Below are positions 1 to 5,077 of a stretch of DNA of 7,952 bases, one piece after another. The notes under the pieces were generated by a model that saw only the letters and a list, made by a program, of their open reading frames with translations, was not told the DNA's origin and ran no database searches. The position numbers and the translations under genes were made by a program. Numbering within the stretch: the stretch's first letter is position 1; every line of letters begins with the position of its first letter. The stretch lies in the NCBI GenBank assembly GCA_903904765.1, contig CAIVEA010000626.1:1-7952 (forward strand), read 5' to 3'. This stretch comes from an uncultured Chloroflexota bacterium (lineage in GTDB: Bacteria; Chloroflexota; Anaerolineae; Aggregatilineales; Phototrophicaceae).

Positions 1-234
1 CGATCTCTGGTGCAACGTGCGCCCAGCCCTGCCGATGGACGCTCGGTGGATGTGTTGCTGACGGATGCCGGACAGGAACGTTTCATCGCAGTGCAGACCG
101 ATCTGATGGGGCAGGTGCGGATGGTGTTTAGCCTGCTCACCGAACGCGAGCGGCAGGATTTCATTCACTACCTGTCGCGCTATGTGGATGTAGTTCAGGC
201 GCAGTTCCCCCTCCCTGCCGACGATTTGCCGTAG
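1..234 (+). CDS. MarR-family transcriptional regulator, C-terminal part (5' end outside the window)
   Basis: The frame is open from the first base and ends at TAG 232-234, giving 77 visible residues. The visible part begins in what looks like the wing of a MarR winged-helix domain: the segment reading LVQRAPSPADGR followed by SVDVLLTDAGQE matches the usual MarR pattern of a 'leucine-valine-x-R-x-P-x-(P/D)-x-D-x-R' wing, a hydrophobic strand and 'LT-x-x-G'. The remaining about 45 residues are helical in character, as expected for the C-terminal dimerisation helices. MarR proteins are dimeric DNA-binding repressors or activators that often respond to small phenolic or oxidant ligands; the ligand here cannot be told. 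A GTG at position 10 could be misread as a start, but it lies in the middle of the wing, so the gene surely begins upstream. It points toward the cNMP/PH protein gene, 81 bases further on. Confidence 0.72.
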   Translation, partial: RSLVQRAPSPADGRSVDVLLTDAGQERFIAVQTDLMGQVRMVFSLLTERERQDFIHYLSRYVDVVQAQFPLPADDLP

Positions 235-274
235 CGTGTATTTTTTTTGTTGTTTCGTTCCTCCGGTTTTCAGG

Positions 275-280
275 TAAAAT
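275..280 (+). promoter_or_regulatory. Possible -10 element before the cNMP/PH protein gene
   Basis: TAAAAT at 275-280 matches five of six bases of the bacterial -10 consensus and lies 35 bases before the ATG at 316, within an AT-rich 80-base gap between two genes. No convincing -35 hexamer lies 16-18 bases upstream (the sequence there is GTTTCG-like), so this is only a candidate. Confidence 0.25.
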
Positions 281-315
281 CGAGTTAATGTTTACTTGGG
301 GATACGCCCGTCGCT

Positions 316-2139
316 ATGGCTGATCGTTTCATCCTTTCGCAAGTGCGCCGTTTACCGCTGTTCGCCGCGCTCGATGAAGCGCAGTCCGAAGCGGTGGCGA
401 ATGCCATGCAGATGCTGCGTTATGAACCGGGTGAAGACCTGCTGCGGCAGGGGCAGCCCAGTCCGGGGATGTTCCTATTCGTCTCCGGCAGCGGGATGCT
501 ACTTCAGCGTGGCCCGGACGGTGCGGAACTGCCGTTCGGTAAAGTGGCGGCCAACGAATACACGGGCGAAACGGCGCTGTTCAGCGAACAAATCTCCCCG
601 TTCACCCTGCGTGCTGCCGAGACAGTGGTTTCGCTGTTCCTCTCGCGCCAGAACATGCTACAGGTGCTATCGCACTATCCCGATGTGAAAACCCGCTTGC
701 AGTCGCCGGGGAGCGTGCCGCTGACCGCGCAAAGCGACAAGGCCAAGCAGTTTGAAGATCAGCGCGAGAACGAGACGATTTTGCTGGAGACGCGCCGCCA
801 CTGGTGGGCGGTGGCTGGCGCAATGATGACTTCCGGCTTTCTGGTGGTGGCGGCGTGGCTACTCTGTGCGGTGCTGGTGGGCTTCCTGCCCGGTGCATCA
901 TGGTTGCTGCTGATCCCGCTGCCCATCACGGCGCTGCTACTGCTGTATCTAGCCTACCAGTACGCCGAATGGCACAATGACCGCCTGCTCATCACCGATC
1001 GGCGTGTGGTGAACATCCAGAAGAACATCCTCACTTTCGCGCTCAAGCGCAACGAATTGCCGCTGGAAGGCGTGCATGAGGTGAATGTGACGATACCTTC
1101 GGATATTCCGGGGCGGATGTTCCATTACGGGACGGTTATCATCAAGACCTCCGGTGATGTGAACAATTTACGCATAGATCAGATTCCCAACCCGCAGAAC
1201 ATCCAGAAACTCATCTTCAACACCGCTAAAGCCTACCGGGACAATCGTGCCCGTGAAGTGGAAGATCAGAACCGCAACGCCATCCGTACCGAACTCAATC
1301 AACTGCTGGGTTACGCGCCACAGGCCACCGCGCCAACAGCGACCATGAACGTGACGCAAGCGCCGCCCGCGCCGGGGTTTTTCAGCCTGAAGTTCACCAA
1401 CGACAAGGGCGAGACGGTTTATCGCAAGCATTACAGCGTCTGGTTCTTGCATATCATGTTTCCAGCCACGATCATCATGGGCGGTTTTTTGCTGCTGTTG
1501 CTAGGTGTGGTGGGTTTCTTCGTGCCGTTGCTGCTGATGGCATTGGGAGCGGGCTGGTTCTACCTGATGGATTGGGACTGGCGCAATGATCTGTACATCG
1601 TGGGCGATCAGACCCTCACACTCATTCGCAAGCGCCCGCTATGGCTGCAAGACCAGAAAGAGCAGGTGTTGATCTCGCAGGTGGATAATGTGCTGGCTTC
1701 CACTACGGGTTTCATGAACAGTCTGTTGAAAGTGGGTGAAGTACGCATCATGCTGAGTGGTGCGGACGAGAAGAACGCCAAAGTATTCACCAACGTGTAT
1801 CAGCCGCAGGAGATTCAGCAAGAGATTTCGCGCCGCCAAGCACGGGCGCAAGATCAGAAGCGCCAGAAAAACGCCAACGATCAGCGCAAAGCCATCCTGG
1901 AGTACATTTCGGTCTATCACGACACCATTGCCCCGCAGGTTCCGACCATTTCTCAGCCTGCGACAGGCATCCCGCAGGAGCCTACGCCCAATCCGTTCGC
2001 GGGCACCCCCGGCGCAACCACGTCCGGTGCGTTGAACGCTGCCCCCGAACCACCCCTCGTCCCGCGTCGTGACCGTTCGCGTCCGCCGGGCATCCCACGC
2101 GCACGGCGTGACGTGCCACCGGGGGACAAACGCCCATGA
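316..2139 (+). CDS. Membrane protein: cNMP-binding-like domain plus two membrane-anchored bacterial PH-like domains
   Basis: The 607-residue product is modular. Residues about 1-120 resemble a cyclic-nucleotide-binding (Crp/PKA-type) beta-barrel, with GET (84-86) and LRA (98-100) in the phosphate-binding-cassette region. Residues 163-190 and 196-216 look like two membrane helices, followed by a bacterial PH-like (bPH2/YdbS-type) domain at about 217-305. The plan repeats: helices at about 377-400 and 402-419, then a second PH-like domain at about 420-505. Both PH units open with the same signature (EWHND at 218-222, DWRND at 420-424), suggesting internal duplication. A charged, probably coiled segment (500-528) and a proline-rich, arginine-ending tail (540-607) follow. 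The likely place is the inner membrane with sensory and PH parts in the cytoplasm; the function is unknown. ATG 316 is the first start after an in-frame TAA at 286-288; the ribosome site (TTGGGGAT) is weak. The arginine that usually binds the cyclic phosphate is not evident (proline or serine there), so the ligand may differ. Confidence 0.82.
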   Translation: MADRFILSQVRRLPLFAALDEAQSEAVANAMQMLRYEPGEDLLRQGQPSPGMFLFVSGSGMLLQRGPDGAELPFGKVAANEYTGETALFSEQISPFTLRAAETVVSLFLSRQNMLQVLSHYPDVKTRLQSPGSVPLTAQSDKAKQFEDQRENETILLETRRHWWAVAGAMMTSGFLVVAAWLLCAVLVGFLPGASWLLLIPLPITALLLLYLAYQYAEWHNDRLLITDRRVVNIQKNILTFALKRNELPLEGVHEVNVTIPSDIPGRMFHYGTVIIKTSGDVNNLRIDQIPNPQNIQKLIFNTAKAYRDNRAREVEDQNRNAIRTELNQLLGYAPQATAPTATMNVTQAPPAPGFFSLKFTNDKGETVYRKHYSVWFLHIMFPATIIMGGFLLLLLGVVGFFVPLLLMALGAGWFYLMDWDWRNDLYIVGDQTLTLIRKRPLWLQDQKEQVLISQVDNVLASTTGFMNSLLKVGEVRIMLSGADEKNAKVFTNVYQPQEIQQEISRRQARAQDQKRQKNANDQRKAILEYISVYHDTIAPQVPTISQPATGIPQEPTPNPFAGTPGATTSGALNAAPEPPLVPRRDRSRPPGIPRARRDVPPGDKRP

Positions 2140-2168
2140 TGTTCATCGTCCAGTTCGGGCGTTTGCCC
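2123..2168 (+). promoter_or_regulatory. Strong hairpin spanning the stop codon and the intergenic gap
   Basis: CAAACGCCC (2127-2135) is perfectly complementary to GGGCGTTTG (2157-2165). If A2126 is bulged out, three more G-C pairs form (2123-2125 with 2166-2168). The 21-base loop can itself fold a small ATGA-TGT-TCAT stem. The structure contains the stop codon of the upstream gene (2137-2139) and ends 14 bases before the ATG of the next gene. No T-run follows, so it is not a classic intrinsic terminator; an mRNA-processing, stability or translation-uncoupling element is more likely. Confidence 0.5.
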
Positions 2169-2182
2169 GATGCAGGCTGGTG

Positions 2183-2539
2183 ATGACGATGCCTGTTCAT
2201 ACGCGCTGGATTAGCGAAGGACATATTTTCGCTGTGCGTTTCACGGGTACGGTGGGCGTGGTGGAAATGCGCGACGCGATCATTGCCTGCCTGAACGCAC
2301 TCGATATGGCGCAGGTATCCTTCTTGCTGGATTTCAGCGAAGCGGGCGCAGTGATGCCGGACGCGCTGCAACTGTCTACGCTGGGCGAGTGGATCTATCA
2401 CCCCAATTCTCGCTGGTTCGCTTATGCCAATGCCAACGGCGTGCTGAAGGTATTCGCCCAGATGCACCATCGCGGCAGCGCCCAGATGTTCCGCACCACC
2501 GCCGAAGCCGAAGCTTTCCTGATGAAAAAGCTGACCTGA
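2183..2539 (+). CDS. Small STAS/SpoIIAA-like protein, function unknown
   Basis: The protein is 118 residues from ATG 2183 (116 from ATG 2189; a GTG at 2180 is also in frame). The open frame extends back to 2069, but that part overlaps the proline-rich tail of the upstream gene and reads as arginine-rich shadow sequence, so a start at 2183 or 2189 is preferred. The ribosome site is poor (AGGCTGG, 2174-2180), so coupling to the upstream gene is possible. The pattern of an N-terminal strand pair (IFAVRFTGTV), helix (MRDAIIACLNAL), strand (VSFLLDFS), then a later strand (WFAYANANG) and a C-terminal FRTTAEAEAFL helix recalls STAS/SpoIIAA-like domains, which act as anti-sigma antagonists or lipid/nucleotide-binding modules. 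I cannot identify a phosphorylatable serine with confidence. It follows the cNMP/PH membrane protein by 43 bases on the same strand and probably shares its transcript. It could instead be an unrelated alpha/beta protein. Confidence 0.65.
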   Translation: MTMPVHTRWISEGHIFAVRFTGTVGVVEMRDAIIACLNALDMAQVSFLLDFSEAGAVMPDALQLSTLGEWIYHPNSRWFAYANANGVLKVFAQMHHRGSAQMFRTTAEAEAFLMKKLT

Positions 2540-2543
2540 CCCG

Positions 2544-3104
2544 CTATTCGAGATTCGCGTGGCGGGCGAACATTTGCGCCTCGTTCAGTCCCATTTCGTC
2601 CATCAGTTGAATACAGGTGATGTCCAGCAGCAGCCACAGCGATTGCTCGAAGCGGTTCGCCATCGGTTGCGCCGATGTCCCTTTGCTGTGGTCGGCTTTC
2701 ACGCTGGGCGCGGGGATGTGGACGATGTGCTGCGCCTGCTGACCGAGGGGCGAATCCGGGTGGGCAGTGATGAGATAGACGGTTGCACCCTGTGCGCGGG
2801 CAGCGGCGGCGTAACTGAGCAGCGAGGCCGTCTTGCCGGAGCCGGAAGCCAGCACCAGCACATCTCCTGCGCCGATGGACGGCGTGGTGACTTCATCCAC
2901 CACATGCACCGTCAGGCCGAGGTGCATCAGGCGCATGGAGAAGGCACGCAGGCATAGCCCCGAACGGCCTTTGGCGGCGGTGAAGATGCGCCGCGCCCCG
3001 CGCAGCCCGTCGCGCAGATCAGCCAGCGACTCCGGCGTGACCGCGCCCAGCGATTCGGCGGCTTCGCTCGTGACAATCGAGACCCATTCCAGATGTGTTT
3101 TCAT
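2544..3104 (-). CDS. hxlB: 6-phospho-3-hexuloisomerase (PHI)
   Basis: The enzyme isomerises D-arabino-3-hexulose 6-phosphate to fructose 6-phosphate, the second step of the ribulose monophosphate pathway of formaldehyde fixation, in the cytoplasm. The 186-residue product is one SIS (sugar isomerase) domain of normal family length. Recognisable family landmarks are GRSG (46-49), the RAFSMRLMHLG helix (53-63), VDEVTTPSI (69-77), SGSGKT (87-92, the phosphate-binding loop; relatives have E or R in place of K), SAQPM (144-148) and RFEQSL (151-156) carrying the conserved acidic residue. The start is ATG at 3104, which overlaps the stop of hxlA in an ATGA arrangement (3101-3104). There is no clear ribosome site of its own, so translational coupling to hxlA is likely. 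An in-frame extension to 3341 lies inside hxlA and is not real. Its stop lies 4 bases from the stop of the convergent STAS-like gene. Confidence 0.93.
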   Translation of the reverse strand: MKTHLEWVSIVTSEAAESLGAVTPESLADLRDGLRGARRIFTAAKGRSGLCLRAFSMRLMHLGLTVHVVDEVTTPSIGAGDVLVLASGSGKTASLLSYAAAARAQGATVYLITAHPDSPLGQQAQHIVHIPAPSVKADHSKGTSAQPMANRFEQSLWLLLDITCIQLMDEMGLNEAQMFARHANLE

Positions 3105-3733
3105 GTGTGATGTTCCAGTTTCTCGCGTAGGGCGCGGGCGGCAGCTACCGGATCGGGCGCAGCAGTGATGGCGCTGCCCACCACCACCACATCGGGACGG
3201 TAGGCCAGCACCGCATCCAGCGTCGCCAGTTTGATGCCTCCTGCGGCGGCCAGCGGCGCATCCGGCAGCGCCTCGCGCAGCAAGCGCAGCACGGTCAGCG
3301 GCGAGTCGTGGCGCTGCCGGTCTGTTCCGGTGTGGACGCATAGCAGATGTGCGCCCAGTGTCAGCAGTTGCCGCGCCCGTTCCAGCGGGTTTGCCACCTC
3401 GATCAGATCAACCGCCACCTGCTTACCCGTCTGACGGGCGGCGGCCAGCGTGCCGCGAATCGTGTCGTCGTGCGCCACGCCCATGACTGTCACCCAATCG
3501 CAGCCGACCTCGTAGGCCAGATGCGCTTCGTGTTCGCCCGCGTCCATGATCTTCAAATCGGCCAGCAAGTCTTGTGAAGGGGCGAGGGGGCGCAGCGCAT
3601 GGGCGGCGCGAACACCTTCGCGGTAGATTAGCGGTGTGCCGATTTCTACGATGTCCACCAGCGAACCGACGGCGGCGAGGATGCGCTGGCTATCGGCAAG
3701 TGAGCCATCCAGCGCCAGTTGGAGACGTGCCAT
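3101..3733 (-). CDS. hxlA: 3-hexulose-6-phosphate synthase (HPS)
   Basis: The enzyme joins formaldehyde to ribulose 5-phosphate to give 3-hexulose 6-phosphate; it is a cytoplasmic, metal-dependent barrel of the orotidine-monophosphate-decarboxylase superfamily. The 210-residue product has the usual length. Visible active-site landmarks are LALD (D9), VEIGTP (E30), DLKIMD (D59, K61, D64), VDLIEV (D109), VHTGTD (H134) and the phosphate loops AAGGI (163-167) and VVGSAIT (184-190). The close relative 3-keto-L-gulonate-6-phosphate decarboxylase (UlaD/SgbH) normally has glutamate and arginine where this protein has D109 and T137, so the pocket is HPS-like; the adjacent hxlB agrees. ATG 3733 is chosen because TGAGG (complement of 3739-3743) sits 5 bases upstream and the family begins at this point; ATGs further upstream overlap the permease gene. 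The permease stop lies 10 bases upstream, so the genes form one operon. It may serve formaldehyde detoxification, assimilation or, in reverse, pentose synthesis. Confidence 0.94.
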   Translation of the reverse strand: MARLQLALDGSLADSQRILAAVGSLVDIVEIGTPLIYREGVRAAHALRPLAPSQDLLADLKIMDAGEHEAHLAYEVGCDWVTVMGVAHDDTIRGTLAAARQTGKQVAVDLIEVANPLERARQLLTLGAHLLCVHTGTDRQRHDSPLTVLRLLREALPDAPLAAAGGIKLATLDAVLAYRPDVVVVGSAITAAPDPVAAARALREKLEHHT

Positions 3734-3743
3734 CAAAACCTCA

Positions 3744-4685
3744 TCATGTTTGCGGGGCATTGGCATAGGGCAGCGCCCCTGCGTCGCAAATCGCCCACCA
3801 TGCCGCAATCAAGGATACCACGACCATCGTCAGCAGCATGATGCCAGCGGCGACCAATCCGTAGACGGCGTTAGCGTGGTTATCAATCGTCCACAGCGTC
3901 ACCGGTTGCACCAGTTGGAACAGCGGCGCAGTACCGCCATCGGCCATCGCCAGCGGGGGGTAGCGCACGATGCGCCACGAGGCCGACCAGCCGAGTTGGT
4001 AAGCAGTCAGCGCCCCGAAGATCAGCACCGGAATGGCGCGGACGAACACCGCCATGACCATCGCCGCCCAGCCGCGCCGCACGAAGGCGCTGGCCGCCAG
4101 CCCCAGCGCGGTGCAGCACAGCACCTCCAGCGCCGTGAGGATGATCGTACCGAACACCGACACCCCCACCCCCCAAGGAACCCATCCGATGACCTCGAAA
4201 CCGTTGTAGAAGCGGGCGCGGCTGGTTCCAGTGTGGAAGATGATGTACCACGCATAGCGGTTGGCTGACCCCATCATGAAAATCGGCAGCATGAACAACC
4301 GCAGCGTGGCGAGCGACACCATCCAAGGGACGACCTGCCGCAGCACAGCCAGCCATTTGCCCATCAGGATTTTGCGGGCGCTGATGCCCGTCAGCACCAG
4401 CGTGTCCCACGTCTGGCTCATGTGTTCGCGGCTGATGACGTTCGCGCCTGCTGCAATGCAGCGGATGGCGACAACAGCCTGCGCGAACCACACCGTCCCG
4501 ATGGCGAACTCGCGGGTGGCGCTTTCCACGCGCAGCAGCGTGAGCGCGATCACGGTCAGCACCACCAGCAGCGTGGCCGGCCCCAAAAACAGGCTCAGGC
4601 GGCGTAGGGCGCGGGGGGTGCTATGCCGCTGGTAGCGGTTTTCGAGCCATTCAATCGGGTTGGCATGGGCGGGCAGAACCGACAT
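3744..4685 (-). CDS. ABC-2-type transporter permease
   Basis: The 313-residue integral membrane protein has about six hydrophobic segments (residues roughly 33-52, 61-81, 120-139, 173-201, 208-230 and 277-302). After the second helix comes VISREHMSQTWDTLVLTG (83-100) and ARKILMGKWLA (103-113). This matches the cytoplasmic coupling segment of ABC-2 permeases, which usually reads 'I-x-x-E-x-x-x-x-T-W/L-(D/E)-x-L-L-x-T-x-(L/I)-S-x-x-x-I-(V/L)-x-G-K'. The N-terminus NPIEWLENRY (9-18) is also typical. Such permeases pair with a separate ATPase to export lipids, drugs or polysaccharides or to act in gliding or nitrous-oxide systems; no ATPase gene lies in the window and the substrate is unknown. 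ATG 4685 is chosen because AGGAGAG (complement of 4694-4700) lies 8 bases upstream; the open frame extends to 4766 without another good site. It is the first gene of the operon with hxlA and hxlB, an arrangement I do not know as standard. Confidence 0.85.
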   Translation of the reverse strand: MSVLPAHANPIEWLENRYQRHSTPRALRRLSLFLGPATLLVVLTVIALTLLRVESATREFAIGTVWFAQAVVAIRCIAAGANVISREHMSQTWDTLVLTGISARKILMGKWLAVLRQVVPWMVSLATLRLFMLPIFMMGSANRYAWYIIFHTGTSRARFYNGFEVIGWVPWGVGVSVFGTIILTALEVLCCTALGLAASAFVRRGWAAMVMAVFVRAIPVLIFGALTAYQLGWSASWRIVRYPPLAMADGGTAPLFQLVQPVTLWTIDNHANAVYGLVAAGIMLLTMVVVSLIAAWWAICDAGALPYANAPQT

Positions 4686-4718
4686 GACACACGCTCTCCT
4701 GTCAGGGCGAATTGGGGT

Positions 4719-4732
4719 CTGGGGATGATTTT
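4719..4732 (+). repeat. 14-bp direct repeat, copy 1
   Basis: CTGGGGATGATTTT here recurs at 4802-4815 as CTGTGGATGATTTT, 13 of 14 bases alike. This copy lies just downstream of the candidate minus-strand -10, at about the expected transcription start of the permease operon. Confidence 0.45.
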
Positions 4733-4737
4733 CGTAC

Positions 4738-4766
4738 ACAATGCCACAAGGCGAAAGCGGGGTCAA
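4738..4766 (-). promoter_or_regulatory. Candidate promoter of the permease-hxlA-hxlB operon
   Basis: Read on the minus strand, TTGACC (complement of 4761-4766) matches five of six -35 consensus bases. It is followed after exactly 17 bases by CATTGT (complement of 4738-4743), a weak -10 with three matches. Transcription would begin near 4731, leaving a leader of about 45 bases with a strong ribosome site. The good -35 and ideal spacing suggest a promoter that may need an activator because of its poor -10. Confidence 0.35.
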
Positions 4767-4801
4767 GGCGGCGCTGTGAATCGGGGCAACAGACGCTCGG
4801 C

Positions 4802-4815
4802 CTGTGGATGATTTT
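4802..4815 (+). repeat. 14-bp direct repeat, copy 2
   Basis: CTGTGGATGATTTT differs from copy 1 at one position. It lies 35 bases upstream of the candidate minus-strand -35. The copies start 83 bases apart, close to eight helical turns, so both would face the same side of the DNA. The pair could be a regulator's binding sites, but chance similarity in a G/T-rich stretch is possible. Confidence 0.45.
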
Positions 4816-4880
4816 TGCTGCGGCTTCTTGTAGTGCGTCTGTCATATATCTGTAGTTACCTTAATGGGTTTAGAGGAAAT

Positions 4881-4892
4881 TTGTAATACAAT
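4881..4892 (+). promoter_or_regulatory. Possible -10 region of the kinase gene
   Basis: TACAAT at 4887-4892 matches five of six -10 bases and sits in a small perfect palindrome, TTGTA-A-TACAA (4881-4891). An overlapping alternative, TAATAC (4884-4889), has TTAATG 17 bases upstream (4861-4866), a poor -35 with three matches. The surroundings (4840-4930) are clearly richer in A and T than the flanking genes, as expected for a promoter, but the -35 is unconvincing. Confidence 0.3.
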
Positions 4893-4905
4893 GGAATCGT
4901 TTCCA
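4892..4905 (+). promoter_or_regulatory. LacI/CcpA-type operator-like palindrome
   Basis: TGGAATCGTTTCCA is a 14-base near-perfect palindrome (12 of 14 positions symmetric) with the central CG and the outer TG...CA typical of LacI/GalR-family operators (general form TGnAAnCGnTTnCA). It begins on the last base of the TACAAT hexamer, so a bound repressor would block transcription start toward the kinase. No LacI-type gene lies in the window. Confidence 0.42.
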
Positions 4906-4950
4906 ACGTGTTTCGTCATGTATTCAAATGCCTTTATCATGAGTCAACAC

Positions 4951-4957
4951 GAAGGAG
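4951..4957 (+). promoter_or_regulatory. Strong Shine-Dalgarno-like sequence without a well-placed start
   Basis: GAAGGAG here is the best ribosome-site match on the plus strand near the kinase. The only in-frame starts close by are TTG 4958 (no spacing) and TTG 4961 (three bases away). It therefore either serves a TTG start that adds about 40 residues to the kinase, or is incidental within the leader. Confidence 0.3.
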
Positions 4958-5077
4958 TTGTTGCCAGTACGTGAGTTCATAACCGATTTTTATATATTTC
5001 ACCGCCTTCAACATGATTTTCCCCGGCACAAAGCGGTGATACTCATCTTGTTCGCGCTGAGTGAAAGTATATCTGCC

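Noticed and set aside
241..248. Run of eight T after the MarR stop codon, as in an intrinsic terminator
   Set aside because: The sequence just upstream (205-240) offers only a 3-bp stem, so no stable terminator hairpin can be drawn.
2069..2182. Upstream extension of the STAS-like gene to GTG 2069
   Set aside because: The extra residues overlap the tail of the upstream gene, are Arg/His-rich and do not resemble a domain; ATG 2183 or 2189 gives a complete domain.
2829..2846. SGSGKT in HxlB as a nucleotide-binding P-loop
   Set aside because: The glycine required at the start of the Walker A pattern is absent, and this is the normal SIS-domain phosphate loop of 6-phospho-3-hexuloisomerases.
3105..3341. 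In-frame N-terminal extension of hxlB
   Set aside because: It lies entirely inside hxlA in another frame, is rich in Arg/Ala/Gly shadow sequence, and the family start fits the ATG at 3104.
3101..3733. Assignment of hxlA as 3-keto-L-gulonate-6-phosphate decarboxylase
   Set aside because: The residues at the decisive pocket positions (D109, T137) are not the Glu and Arg of that enzyme, and the overlapping hxlB gene points to the formaldehyde pathway.
4939..4974. Eleven-codon open frame before the kinase as a real small gene
   Set aside because: It has no ribosome site and no recognisable pattern; it is mentioned only as part of the leader question.
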